Numbered from the stretch's first letter, positions 1 through 8,554 are shown. The stretch is 64,000 nucleotides of DNA from CAUYXS01 sp965248495 (GCA_965248495.1 CBDFJL010000003.1:2108001-2172000); one strand, 5' to 3'. Notes: a model not told the origin generated them from the letters alone. A program made the numbers and translations.

Positions 1-234
1 GGTTGGCTCGCATGCTGAGGCTCCCTGGCGTGCTGGCTGGCGTCGGCATGATAGCCGTTGGGAGTGCGCCGGTTCCACCGGCTGCGCGACCAATTGGAGT
101 GCGCAAGGTCGATAGGGCGGATCAAGTGGAGCCTGCCCTGAGCCCGCCCAAGGCGGGAGAGGGGGGTGGGCTGGGCGGGAACGATCGACCCAAGCGGCGG
201 CTGTCGGATACGACGTCGGCCGCAGGCCAACCGG

Positions 235-307
235 TCACCCTGAGCGCAGGCCTTCGTCGCTGCGCTCCTCAGAATGACAGAGGCCCCACGCAGCATGACG
301 CAGCGCC
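235..307. repeat. Dispersed repeat copy (CTGAGCG/CAGAATGACA family)
   Basis: An imperfect inverted repeat (CACCCTGAGCGCAG ... CTGCGCTCCTCAGAATGACAG) is followed by CAGCATGACGC. The same parts, in the same order and ending in the same CAGCATGACGC, recur at 29290-29436. It lies just beyond the stop of the methyltransferase gene. The rest of positions 1-234 shows no gene I can support; open frames there have no domain or ribosome binding site. Confidence 0.5.
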
Positions 308-1071
308 TAGGCCGGCTTTTGCGCCACGAGTATCAGGCGCCGTGTGTCCTCGGCATACGGCGAGCCGTCGAAGCCACCGTACGCCTCGGTCGGCTCAAGC
401 CCAGCGGCGATCATCATCGACGTCAGCTCTCCGCGCGAGTACAGCCGCACGTGGTGTCCGACCAGCTCACGCGTTGGACCTGATGGCGAGGTGAGCTCGA
501 ACCAGACGTGGTTGCGCCCTTCCGTCGCGTCGTAACGCCGGTGCTCGACCAACACGGTGCCGTCGGGGCGTTCGTGGCGCTCCTGCGGCACCTGGTTTGC
601 GAGGACCCAGCCGAGGTTCATGGTATCGAGCAGGAGCTGGCCCCCCGGCTGGAGCGCACGCACGACTGCATGGAGCACCGCCTCGTTGTCGGCGTCCGTC
701 TCCAGGTAGCCGAACGACGTGAAGAGATTGACGACCGCATCGAAGCGGGAGGTAAACGGGATCTCCCGCATGTCGGCGTGGACGAATCGCACGGCCAGGC
801 CTCTGTCTCGTGCGCTCTGGCGGGCCTCATCGATATACGCCTCGCTCAGGTCTTGGCCTGTCGCGTCAATGCCATGCTCAGCCAAAAGAAGCGTGTGGCG
901 GCCAAGGCCGCAGCAGAGGTCCAGCACCGCCGATCCGGCCCGCAGGCTTAGGGCGCGCTCGACGAACGCCACCTCGTCCCGAGTCCGGTCCTCGGTGAGC
1001 ACGGGGCCATAGGCGGTCAGGTAGTCCGCTCCAAAGAACTCGACGAACCAGGGTTGCGCACTCTTGCTCAA
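307..1071 (-). CDS. Class I SAM-dependent methyltransferase
   Basis: 254 aa. The glycine-rich SAM-binding motif I appears as DLCCGLGRH near residue 50, followed by the acidic ribose-binding loop (GQDLSEAYI), motif II around HADMREIPF, and a motif III-like stretch LQPGGQLLLD. This is the Rossmann-fold methyltransferase pattern (Methyltransf_25/UbiE-like). The substrate cannot be read from the sequence. The gene is transcribed away from the pterin/deazaguanine operon starting at 1181, so the roughly 110-bp gap probably holds divergent promoters. Family confidence is high; any specific function would be a guess. Confidence 0.85.
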   Translation of the reverse strand: MSKSAQPWFVEFFGADYLTAYGPVLTEDRTRDEVAFVERALSLRAGSAVLDLCCGLGRHTLLLAEHGIDATGQDLSEAYIDEARQSARDRGLAVRFVHADMREIPFTSRFDAVVNLFTSFGYLETDADNEAVLHAVVRALQPGGQLLLDTMNLGWVLANQVPQERHERPDGTVLVEHRRYDATEGRNHVWFELTSPSGPTRELVGHHVRLYSRGELTSMMIAAGLEPTEAYGGFDGSPYAEDTRRLILVAQKPA

Positions 1072-1180
1072 GAGGCGCCGATGGTAGCAGAGCGGCTGCT
1101 AGAATCCGCCCTTGGCCGGACGCCCGAACTTGCAGTCAAGGGCCGGCGCCCAAGCCCGGCGCCAAAAAGAGGAAACCGCC

Positions 1181-1966
1181 ATGCGAACGCTCAGAGGCAA
1201 GGGCGCCATCATCATCGGCACCAAGCGTGTCGGCGCAATCGTGGCCAAGCGCCTCGCGGCCGAGGGCGTCAACCAGGCCATCGTCTATCGAAACTCGCGC
1301 GGCGATGCGGAGCGCCTTGCGGCCGAGATCGCCCCGCTAGTCGAGCGCACCATCGTCGTCCAGGCCGACGTGAGCGTCGAGGAAGACGTGCAGCGCGCCG
1401 CGGCGGAGGCGGCGGAGGCCCTCGGCGGGCTCGACTTCCTCGTGAACATGGCGTCCGACTTCCAGCGCGTGCCCTTCGACCTCCTCGACGGGCAGGCCTG
1501 GGACCGCTCGATGACCGCCGCGAAGGGGACGTACCTGTTCGCGGTCCACGCCGCGCGGCAGATGTTGCGGAACGACGGCCCGACGCGGGGGCACATCGTC
1601 AGCTTCGGCGATTGGGCCGCCGGCGAGACGGTCTACCCCAGCTACCTGCCGTACATGACCGCCAAGGCCGCAATCCACTTCCTGACCCGAGCCTTCGCAG
1701 TCGAGCTCGCGGACCGAGGCATTCTGGTGAACGCCATCGCTCCGGGCCCCACCATGCGGCCACCCGACCTCACACCCGAGGGCTGGGAGCAGGCCGTCGT
1801 CCGCCAGACGCCGCTGCAACGCGAGTCGTCGGCCGACGAAATCGCAGAGGTCGTCGCTACGCTGCTGAAGGCCGAGACCATCACCGGGGAGATCATCCGG
1901 GTGGACGCCGGACGCCACGTGGTGGGGCCGGGAGTGACTACTCTCCGTGAGGGCAACTCGTCGTGA
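1181..1966 (+). CDS. Short-chain dehydrogenase resembling pteridine reductases (PTR1/FolM type)
   Basis: 261 aa from an ATG preceded by AGAGGA; a longer TTG-started frame from 1112 adds only an unsupported tail. The cofactor loop reads GTKRVGAIVA, close to the KR-x-G loop of pteridine reductases rather than the usual TGxxxGIG, and NMASDF matches the NNASxF region. The catalytic set looks like Asp144-Tyr158-Lys162: SFGD puts Asp where ordinary SDRs have Ser, as in PTR1 and FolM. It leads an operon with queD, queC and folE (stop overlaps the queD GTG by 4 nt), which supports reduction of a GTP-derived pterin. A generic FabG-like role is the alternative. Confidence 0.75.
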   Translation: MRTLRGKGAIIIGTKRVGAIVAKRLAAEGVNQAIVYRNSRGDAERLAAEIAPLVERTIVVQADVSVEEDVQRAAAEAAEALGGLDFLVNMASDFQRVPFDLLDGQAWDRSMTAAKGTYLFAVHAARQMLRNDGPTRGHIVSFGDWAAGETVYPSYLPYMTAKAAIHFLTRAFAVELADRGILVNAIAPGPTMRPPDLTPEGWEQAVVRQTPLQRESSADEIAEVVATLLKAETITGEIIRVDAGRHVVGPGVTTLREGNSS

Positions 1967-2373
1967 AGAACCATGCCGTCGTCAAGGTCATCGACTTCTG
2001 CTACGGCCACCGGCTCCTGGACTACGAGGGCAAGTGCCGCCACCTGCACGGCCACAACGGCCGGCTGGAGATCGAGGTCCGCGCGGCACAGGTGGACGCC
2101 CGCGGCATGGTGGTCGACTTCGGCGACATCCGTGACGCCGCCAAGGGTTGGGTGGATGCCAACCTCGACCATCGCATGGTGCTCAGCGAGCGGGACCCGG
2201 CCGTCCCGGCGCTCCGCGGCCTGGGCGAGCCGCTGTTCCTGATGACGGACAACCCGACGGCCGAGAACATCGCGCGCCTCGTGTTCGACCACCTACGCGA
2301 CGAGGGGCTCGATGTGGCCGAGGTGCGCTTGTGGGAGACGCCCGACAGCTTCGCGTCGTACGGGGCAGCCTAG
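1963..2373 (+). CDS. queD: 6-carboxytetrahydropterin synthase / PTPS family (QueD-like)
   Basis: 136 aa, GTG start inside the previous stop (GTGA overlap). Family residues are visible: zinc ligands His16, His29 and His31, catalytic Cys25 in the CxxxHGH signature (CRHLHGH), the LDH catalytic motif, and a late WET glutamate that would anchor the pterin. It acts on dihydroneopterin triphosphate, the product of the folE enzyme two genes downstream. QueD makes 6-carboxytetrahydropterin for queuosine; the PTPS relatives make 6-pyruvoyl-tetrahydropterin. CxxxHGH favours the QueD type, but the PTR1-like neighbour keeps a tetrahydropterin route open. Its TAG stop lies in the first unit of a 20-bp tandem repeat. 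Confidence 0.88.
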   Translation: MKNHAVVKVIDFCYGHRLLDYEGKCRHLHGHNGRLEIEVRAAQVDARGMVVDFGDIRDAAKGWVDANLDHRMVLSERDPAVPALRGLGEPLFLMTDNPTAENIARLVFDHLRDEGLDVAEVRLWETPDSFASYGAA

Positions 2374-2420
2374 CCATGGGCAGGGCAGCCTAGCCATGGG
2401 CCGGACAGCCTAGCCATGGG
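2362..2420 (+). repeat. Three tandem 20-bp repeats carrying stop-start codons (queD/queC junction)
   Basis: The unit GGGCAGCCTAGCCATGGGC is present three times with few differences. Each unit holds a TAG and an ATG five bases later. The ATGs at 2376, 2396 and 2416 fall in three different frames. The first two open five-codon peptides (M-G-R-x-A) that end at the TAG of the next unit, and the third opens queC. The junction could work as a chain of termination-reinitiation steps. Confidence 0.85.
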
Positions 2421-3063
2421 CGCCGTCGCCGTGCTGGCCAGCGGCGGTCTCGACAGCTGCGTGCTGGTAGCGGACCTTGCCCGCACCAGCGACGTGTACC
2501 CGCTCTGCCTGGAGCGTGGGCTCGCCTGGGAACCCCCCGAGCAGGCCGCGCTTCGTGCCTTCTTGAGCCGCCTCGCGAGCCCGCGCGTCCACGAGGTGAG
2601 CGTCCTGCCGATGCCGATGGGGCCGATACTGGGCCAGCACTGGAGCGTGACCGGGGACACGCCGCGAGCGGACGAGCCCGACGCCGCGGTGTTCATTCCA
2701 GGCCACAACGTCCTGCTGCTGGCCGTCGCGGGGACGTGGTGTGCAACCCATGACGTCCATCGCATCGCGCTGGCCTCGCTGGCCGGAAACCCGTTCCCGG
2801 ACGCGACACCGGCATTCTTCGCGGACTTCGCCCGCCTGCTCAGCACCGCGCTCGATCACCAGGTGAGCGTGGAGACGCCATACCGGGAGCTGCACAAGTC
2901 CGAGCTCATCCGCCGCCACGCGGACCTGCCGCTGGATCTCACGCTAACGTGCAACTCGCCCGACGAAGGCCGCCACTGCGGCCGATGCAACAAATGCCAT
3001 GAGCGCCGAAGCGCGTTCGCCGAGGCCGGAGTGGAGGATAGGACGAGCTATGCAAACGACTGA
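2416..3063 (+). CDS. queC: 7-cyano-7-deazaguanine (preQ0) synthase, QueC-like
   Basis: 215 aa. The N-terminal PP-loop ATP-pyrophosphatase motif SGGLDS lies at residues 9-14. PGHN near residue 95 matches the QueC substrate loop (usually PGRN). The C-terminal zinc site shows Cys in CNSPDEGRHCGRCNKCH. QueC converts 7-carboxy-7-deazaguanine to preQ0 using ATP and ammonia. The start is the third ATG of the tandem repeat. The 3' end overlaps folE by 14 nt, so translation is probably coupled. QueE, needed between QueD and QueC, is not in the window, so it must be elsewhere or the pathway differs. Confidence 0.87.
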   Translation: MGAVAVLASGGLDSCVLVADLARTSDVYPLCLERGLAWEPPEQAALRAFLSRLASPRVHEVSVLPMPMGPILGQHWSVTGDTPRADEPDAAVFIPGHNVLLLAVAGTWCATHDVHRIALASLAGNPFPDATPAFFADFARLLSTALDHQVSVETPYRELHKSELIRRHADLPLDLTLTCNSPDEGRHCGRCNKCHERRSAFAEAGVEDRTSYAND

Positions 3064-3697
3064 TGACAAGCAGCCCCTCGGCTACGACGACAAGCTCGAG
3101 CGCCTGACTCCGCTGCTGCGAAGCGTGCTCGAAGCGCTTGGCGAAGACCCCGACCGGCCCGGCCTGCGCATGACGCCGGAACGATGGGGCCGCGCGCTGC
3201 TGACCTACACCCAGGGACTCGGCCACGATGCGGAGGAGCACCTGGGGGTGATCTTCCACCTCGACGAGGACGACTACCCGGTCGACTCGGACGACATGAT
3301 CATCGTCGACAACATCGAATTCACCTCGACGTGCGAGCACCACATGGCGCCGATCCGCGGCGTCGCCCACATCGGGTACATCCCCAACCCCGACAGCCGC
3401 GTCATCACGGGGCTGTCGAAGCTATCCCGCGTGGTCGACGTCTTCGCGCGCCGCCTACAGGTGCAGGAGCAGCTGACTCAGCAGGTGGCACGGGCCATCG
3501 ACCGGCACCTGTCGCCCCTCGGTGTCATCGTGGTGGTTCAGGCGGTCCATTACTGCATGATCCAGCGCGGTGTGGAGCAGCGTGCCAGCGCCACGCTGAC
3601 CACGGCCCGGCGCGGGGCCTTCCGCACGCGGCCCGAGCTGGAGAGCAAGTTCCAGGAGTACCTACGCATGCGAACGACGGCCACCTCCCGGTATTGA
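3050..3697 (+). CDS. folE: GTP cyclohydrolase I (FolE)
   Basis: 215 aa from an ATG 11 nt after GGAGGA, inside the end of queC. Zinc ligands appear as Cys95 and His98 (TCEHHMAP) and Cys169 (HYCMIQRG). SKLSRVVDVFARRLQ is the family's core helix, and RPGLRMTPERW is the usual N-terminal signature. It opens GTP to 7,8-dihydroneopterin triphosphate, the shared precursor of folate, biopterin-type cofactors and queuosine. As last gene of the SDR-queD-queC-folE operon it would feed QueD directly. Length is normal. Confidence 0.95.
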   Translation: MQTTDDKQPLGYDDKLERLTPLLRSVLEALGEDPDRPGLRMTPERWGRALLTYTQGLGHDAEEHLGVIFHLDEDDYPVDSDDMIIVDNIEFTSTCEHHMAPIRGVAHIGYIPNPDSRVITGLSKLSRVVDVFARRLQVQEQLTQQVARAIDRHLSPLGVIVVVQAVHYCMIQRGVEQRASATLTTARRGAFRTRPELESKFQEYLRMRTTATSRY

Positions 3698-3775
3698 CAC
3701 CGGTGCCTCCTGGCCTACCCTGTCCACACGTCGCGGCGGGGCCGCGGGGCGAAGGCCTTCGGGAGGGTATGAGCA

Positions 3776-4045
3776 ATGCAGAGCAGATCGCAGACCGCGT
3801 GGGATGTCATCGCCTGGGACGTTCTCGGCACCATCGCCTTCCGCGTGCTGGTCTTCGCCGGCTTCTATGCGCTGGCCACCTGGGCCGGCATGCTGTTTTG
3901 GGGGGTCGTCGGGCCTCGGCTCGGCCTGCCCACCAGCGGCTACGACACGGCGCTGATCGCCACCATTGGCCTGTGGGTGGTGGTCGGACCGATGGCGTGG
4001 CTCATCGCATTTCGAGTGAAGCGCGGAACGGTCATCGAGTTCTAG
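3776..4045 (+). CDS. Small two-helix membrane protein
   Basis: 89 aa, ATG 8 nt after GGGAGGG. Two hydrophobic segments, roughly residues 18-42 and 58-80, are joined by a short polar loop, with a basic C-terminus (FRVKRGTVIEF). I do not recognise a family. It ends 13 nt before the Rieske oxygenase start and is likely co-transcribed with it. It could anchor or accompany the oxygenase, but that is only a neighbour-based guess. Confidence 0.7.
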   Translation: MQSRSQTAWDVIAWDVLGTIAFRVLVFAGFYALATWAGMLFWGVVGPRLGLPTSGYDTALIATIGLWVVVGPMAWLIAFRVKRGTVIEF

Positions 4046-4058
4046 CGGGAGTGCCCAC

Positions 4059-5333
4059 ATGACGACCCCCGACAGCGATCGCGAGCTCTATAACTGGCAC
4101 GCGGCGGGCGGCGACCCGCAGGACAGCCCGTGGGAGCGGTCCGCGACCGGCCTGAAGAACTACTGGTACCCGGTGTGCGGGTCCCGCGACGTCAGGCAAC
4201 GCTGGCCGACGAAGTTCACGCGCCTGGGCTACGACATCGCCATCGTCCGCCGCAACGGCAAGCCCTACGCCTTCATCGACGAGTGTCCCCACCGCGGCAA
4301 CTCGATGCACAACGGCAAACACGAGTTCCCAGGCTCCAGCACGATCGTCTGCCGCCTGCACGGTATGGTGTTCGACCTCGCCGACCGCGGCAAGTGCGTA
4401 GCCGTCCTCACGGACGGGCCGGACAGCCCCGCCGTTGGCAAGTTCCGGCTACGCACGTTCCCCGTGGAGGAGCGCAAGGGCATCGTCTGGGTCTGGTTCG
4501 GCAACATGGCCCCGGTGCCCATCGAGGAGGACGTGTCGGCTCTCGTCCTCGCGGACGACACGCTGGTGAAGTTCCGCTTCCGCACCGTCGAGGGCAACTG
4601 GCGCAACCACGCGCAGCAGGAAGCCGGGCACTTCTCCATGCTGCACCGCGACACCATCGGGCTGCTGTTCTCGCAGCTCTTCGCCCACACCGGCGGTCGC
4701 AGCCCGGAGGTCATCGAGTTCGACGACGGCGGCGAGTACCTCGTCCAGCAGACCGGCGGCCCCCCGATCGAGAGGGCCGAGTACCCGGGGCTGGGGCACT
4801 GGCCGCCGAAGCGCCTGTGGCGCTTCATGCCCCGCGGCGGCGGCACCGTGCCACTGCACGGGGTCGACACGCGCGGCGGCTCCTTCCGGCTTCCGGGGAC
4901 GCTGCGGGTCATCAACTTTCCGTTCAACGCCGCGATGCTCTTCGAGTGGTACGTGGCCGAAGACGCCGACCACTACACCTACTTTCAGGTCACCTGCCAC
5001 CGGCCGCGGAACCCGCTCTCGTGGCTCTACACGCAGGCGTGGTACTACCTCTGGGGCCGGCCGGTGCGGAAGGTCCGGTTCAACAACCAAGACAAGGGCG
5101 CGGTGGCCGCGCAGTGGCGCTACTGGAAGAAGCACGGCGGAAACCGTCCAACGCGCCTCTACCGGCCGGACGCCTACAACTTCGCGCTCATCGACTTCGT
5201 CAACGAACGAGCGCGGGGCGAGGGCAGCCTGTGGAAGCAACGCCAGGCGGAGCACGCGCAGGCGCGCGCCGCCGAGGAGGCGCTGCCGCCGGTAGCTGGC
5301 GGCTCCGGCGAGGAAGCCAAGCCGCACGCGTGA
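4059..5333 (+). CDS. Rieske non-heme iron oxygenase, single component
   Basis: 424 aa. The Rieske [2Fe-2S] ligands are Cys76-x-His78 (CPHRG) and Cys98-x2-His101 (CRLHG). The catalytic iron site shows His191-x4-His196 in GHFSMLH after the conserved GNWRNHAQ. Such enzymes hydroxylate or demethylate organic substrates using O2 and electrons from a reductase. No ferredoxin or reductase gene is nearby. It is a paralog of the minus-strand gene at 17498-18745, sharing LTDGPDSP.VGK and EERKGIVW. It leads an operon-like run with M20 and aminotransferase genes, suggesting catabolism of an N-containing compound. Substrate unknown. Confidence 0.9.
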   Translation: MTTPDSDRELYNWHAAGGDPQDSPWERSATGLKNYWYPVCGSRDVRQRWPTKFTRLGYDIAIVRRNGKPYAFIDECPHRGNSMHNGKHEFPGSSTIVCRLHGMVFDLADRGKCVAVLTDGPDSPAVGKFRLRTFPVEERKGIVWVWFGNMAPVPIEEDVSALVLADDTLVKFRFRTVEGNWRNHAQQEAGHFSMLHRDTIGLLFSQLFAHTGGRSPEVIEFDDGGEYLVQQTGGPPIERAEYPGLGHWPPKRLWRFMPRGGGTVPLHGVDTRGGSFRLPGTLRVINFPFNAAMLFEWYVAEDADHYTYFQVTCHRPRNPLSWLYTQAWYYLWGRPVRKVRFNNQDKGAVAAQWRYWKKHGGNRPTRLYRPDAYNFALIDFVNERARGEGSLWKQRQAEHAQARAAEEALPPVAGGSGEEAKPHA

Positions 5334-5355
5334 GCTGGTCTCGGAGGGTGATGCC

Positions 5356-6723
5356 ATGGCGACGACCAAGATCGAGGCGCCGGTTGACGTAGCGGTCCGC
5401 CAGAGGGCGTTGTCGGCCGAGCAGCAGGCGTGGCTCGAAGCCGCGTGGGCTCAGGTCGACGAGGAGCGCATCCGCCAGCTCGACCTGGACCTCACCCGCA
5501 TCCACAGCCCCACCGGGCATGAACGCAAACTGAGCGAGCGCCTGACCGAGGTCATGCGGAACATCGGCCTCGACGCCCACTACCAGGCCGTGGACGACTA
5601 CTCGGGCAACGCCATCGGACGTCTGCACGGCGCGGGCGACGGCCCTTCGCTCATGGTGTATGCCCCCATCGACACGCACCTCGAGTCCGACCCGGACGTC
5701 GACGTGCCGTGGGTCGGCCGCGAGCTCACCGCCGAGATGAAACCCGACGCCTACATCGCGGACAACGGTGACGTCATTGGGCTCTGCGCCTTCAACCCCA
5801 AGGGCTTCGCCACCATCGCCTTGGCCGCGGCCGAGGCCGTCAAGAAGGCTGGGGTACCGCTGCGGGGTGACCTGATCACGGCCTTCGCCGGCGGCGGCAT
5901 GCCAGTGCAGATGCCCGCCGAGGACGCCCGCCAAGTGCATGGCTTGGGCTCCGGTGTGACCTACATGCTCAACCACGGCGTCTCCCCGGACTACGCGATC
6001 ATCATCAAGCCCGGCGGCACCGTGGCCTGGGAGGAGGCAGGGCTGTGCTGGTTCAAGGTCACCGTGCGCGGCCAGATGGGCTACGCCGGCATGACCCGCA
6101 CCATCCCCGGCTTCCGCAACTCCGTGCTGCACGCGGCCACCTTCGTGCGGGCTATCGATGCATGGCTGCTCGATTACCAAACACGCAACGCCTCGGGCAC
6201 GGTCTCGCCCCAGGGCTGCGTCGCCGCCATACGCGGCGGCTGGCCTTACAAGCCGGCGTTCCCCACGGCCGCCGTCGAGGTCTTCCTCGACATCCGGCTG
6301 ACCCCGCGCCAGACGCCATCCGGCGTCCGCGCCGAGTTCGCGCAGGCGATCGAAGGCATCCTTGCCGCGCACCCGGAGCTCTCGCTCGACTGGGAGATGT
6401 TCGCGTCCTACCCCGCGTTCGGGACGGACCCCGACAACTGGATCATCCAGTCGAGCATGCGCGGCTGGGAAGCGGTGGAGGGCAAGGACCATCACGCCGG
6501 CGTGAACCCCGTGGCGGGTCAGCAGGACGGCTCAGCCATCCGCCGCATGGGCATACCCACCGCCAAGGTGGGGCCCGGGCCCGTACCGACGATACCGCCA
6601 GAGTGGCAGGGGTTCGGGGGTATGGGCGTCGCCCACATCCCTGACCTCGCCAGGGCTGCTCGCAAGATCATTTACACCATCATCGATACCTGCACGCGCA
6701 CGCGGGCTGAGGTAGGGGGATAG
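5356..6723 (+). CDS. M20-family amidohydrolase-like protein with lost metal ligands
   Basis: 455 aa, ATG after GGAGGGTG. The fold is that of M20 peptidases/deacylases (ArgE/DapE/YgeY): catalytic halves flank a dimerisation domain (about residues 230-330), and the terminal AHIPD matches the last metal-binding His. The other ligands look changed. GHxD reads APID, the bridging Asp region reads FNPKG, and the catalytic Glu-Glu stretch reads AFAGGG. Only one Asp and the final His of the usual set are plain. It may be a non-hydrolytic relative, or use another metal arrangement. It sits between the Rieske oxygenase and the aminotransferase. Confidence 0.8.
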   Translation: MATTKIEAPVDVAVRQRALSAEQQAWLEAAWAQVDEERIRQLDLDLTRIHSPTGHERKLSERLTEVMRNIGLDAHYQAVDDYSGNAIGRLHGAGDGPSLMVYAPIDTHLESDPDVDVPWVGRELTAEMKPDAYIADNGDVIGLCAFNPKGFATIALAAAEAVKKAGVPLRGDLITAFAGGGMPVQMPAEDARQVHGLGSGVTYMLNHGVSPDYAIIIKPGGTVAWEEAGLCWFKVTVRGQMGYAGMTRTIPGFRNSVLHAATFVRAIDAWLLDYQTRNASGTVSPQGCVAAIRGGWPYKPAFPTAAVEVFLDIRLTPRQTPSGVRAEFAQAIEGILAAHPELSLDWEMFASYPAFGTDPDNWIIQSSMRGWEAVEGKDHHAGVNPVAGQQDGSAIRRMGIPTAKVGPGPVPTIPPEWQGFGGMGVAHIPDLARAARKIIYTIIDTCTRTRAEVGG

Positions 6724-6728
6724 CGGGG

Positions 6729-8033
6729 ATGCCAGACCGACAATCAACAGAGGAGCGCTCGCTGCTGGCGCGCGCCCAACGCGTCCTGCCGGGAGGAAGC
6801 CTCGGCAACCTGCGTCTGGCCGACGAGTACGCCTTTGTCGTGCGGGAGGGACGCGGGTCGCATATCTGGGACACCAGCGGAAACGAATACATCGACTACC
6901 TGCTGGGCTCCGGGCCCATGGTGCTGGGGCATTCGAATCCCATCGTGGTCGCCGCCGTCGAAGAGGCCCTTCACAAGGGCTCCTCGTTCTTCACCCAGAA
7001 CCCGTACGCCGTCGAGCTCGCCGAGGCCATCGTCGACGCCGTGCCCTGCGCGGAGCAGGTCCGCTTCACTACCAGCGGCACGGACGCGACCTTCCAATGC
7101 CTCCGGCTGGCGCGGGCCCACACTCGCCGTGACAAGATCCTGAAGTTCGAGGGCGGCTTCCACGGCACGCACGACTACGCGATGATGAGCGTCTTGCCCG
7201 ACCGTCCCGTCGAGTTCCCGACCCCCACGCCTTCGAGCGCCGGCATCCCGCGGGCCGTCCAGGACACGGTGCTCATGGCGCCCTACAACGACATCGAGGC
7301 CACCGCCGCGATCATCGAGCGCCATCGCGACGAGCTCGCGGCGGTCATCGTCGAGCCGATTCAGCGTATCCTCGAGCCACGGCCCGGCTTCCTCGAGGGT
7401 CTGCGCGACGTCACGGCCCGGAACGGCGTGATGCTCGTCTTCGACGAGGTCGTCACCGGCTTCCGTCTCGCGTACGGAGGCGCACAGGAGCGCTACGGCG
7501 TGGTCCCCGACCTCGCGGCGTTGGGCAAGATCGTCGGCGGCGGCATGCCGCTCGGCGCGGCGGTCGGCCGGCGTGATCTGATGGCGGCCTACGATGCGAC
7601 GGCGGTGGACGCCGAAGGATTCGTGAACCAGATCGGCACCCTCAACGGCAACCCAGTGGCCTGCGCCGCCGGCATTGCCACGCTGACCGAGCTCCGCAAG
7701 CCTGGGGTCTACGAGCGGTATGCCGCGACCGGCGCCGCGCTGCGCGGCGGGCTCCAGCGGATGCTGGACGACGCGGGCGTGCCCGCCTACGTCTCGGGCG
7801 ACGACGTGCTGTTCGATACCTACTTCGGCGCGCAGCCAATCAGCGACTACCGCTCGACGCTGAGCGCCGACAGGCGGCTGAACGCGATCTTCAACCAGGC
7901 GCTGTTAGAGGGCGGCGTCTTCAAGAGCGCCACCAAGACCTACGTCGGCATGTGCCACACGGACGCCGATGTAGCGGCCACGCTCGACGCCTTTGCAGCG
8001 GCGGTGGACGCCGTCAAGGCCGCGTCGACGTAG
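6729..8033 (+). CDS. Class III PLP aminotransferase, glutamate-1-semialdehyde aminomutase-like
   Basis: 434 aa. Diagnostic points are TTSGTDATFQCLRLAR (phosphate-binding region), FEGGFHG, the PLP Asp in VFDEVVTGFR, and the PLP lysine Lys267 in LGKIVGGG. Overall it is closest in style to HemL-like aminotransferases. The operon position behind a Rieske oxygenase and an M20-like protein points to a catabolic transaminase or aminomutase rather than haem synthesis. It starts 5 nt after the previous stop. Family certain; substrate unknown. Confidence 0.9.
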   Translation: MPDRQSTEERSLLARAQRVLPGGSLGNLRLADEYAFVVREGRGSHIWDTSGNEYIDYLLGSGPMVLGHSNPIVVAAVEEALHKGSSFFTQNPYAVELAEAIVDAVPCAEQVRFTTSGTDATFQCLRLARAHTRRDKILKFEGGFHGTHDYAMMSVLPDRPVEFPTPTPSSAGIPRAVQDTVLMAPYNDIEATAAIIERHRDELAAVIVEPIQRILEPRPGFLEGLRDVTARNGVMLVFDEVVTGFRLAYGGAQERYGVVPDLAALGKIVGGGMPLGAAVGRRDLMAAYDATAVDAEGFVNQIGTLNGNPVACAAGIATLTELRKPGVYERYAATGAALRGGLQRMLDDAGVPAYVSGDDVLFDTYFGAQPISDYRSTLSADRRLNAIFNQALLEGGVFKSATKTYVGMCHTDADVAATLDAFAAAVDAVKAAST

Positions 8034-8071
8034 GCCCTCAGGATGACAACGCGACGGACGGGACTACCGAG

Positions 8072-8554
8072 CTAGCGGGCCTGTTCGACGAGCGCGGGCA
8101 CCGGGTTTCGGTCCCGCATCCACGGCTGCTTTTCGATGTCGACCATCCAAACGGAGAACTCCAACGAGATGTTGTTGGGGTCCTCGAAGTAGATCGACTT
8201 CAGCATGCCGTGGTCGACGACTTCGCTGGCGGGAACGCCCAATTCGCGCGTCCGCTTTTGGAGGTCGAGCAACTCCTCCATCGAGCCAACGTTGATGGAG
8301 ACGTGGTCGAACTGCCGCCCCGTCGTTGGGACGCCGGAGTCCTTGCGCTCAGGGAGCGAAACGTTGGGCCACTCGAAAAAGGCGATTGTGCCAGCGGCGC
8401 CCATACTGAAGAAGTAGTGACGGAAAGGCGTGCCCTCGGTCTCGCCACTCAGGGCGCCGACCACCGGCATCCCCAAGACGTCCCGATAGAACCTGACGGT
8501 CTTATCCATGTCATTGGTGACCAGCGCCAGGTGGTTGATGCCGCAGTAGACCAT
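8072..8554 (-). CDS. VOC-superfamily protein (glyoxalase / extradiol dioxygenase fold)
   Basis: 160 aa from the ATG at 8554, preceded by GGGGAGG; an upstream extension is out of character (it runs antisense into the next gene's signal peptide). One or two beta-alpha-beta-beta-beta modules begin with INHLALVTNDMDKTVRFYRDVLGM. Metal-ligand candidates are the early His (NHLAL), His in FDHVSINV and Glu in ISLEFSV. This fits a type I extradiol dioxygenase or glyoxalase-like enzyme. It converges on the oxygenase/aminotransferase operon, which fits an aromatic or ketoacid breakdown role, by inference. Confidence 0.85.
   Translation of the reverse strand: MVYCGINHLALVTNDMDKTVRFYRDVLGMPVVGALSGETEGTPFRHYFFSMGAAGTIAFFEWPNVSLPERKDSGVPTTGRQFDHVSINVGSMEELLDLQKRTRELGVPASEVVDHGMLKSIYFEDPNNISLEFSVWMVDIEKQPWMRDRNPVPALVEQAR

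Noticed and set aside
3..494. Open frame of 163 codons at the left edge
   Set aside because: Overlaps the methyltransferase end on the other strand and the repeat; Arg/Pro/Ser-rich composition typical of a GC-rich shadow frame.
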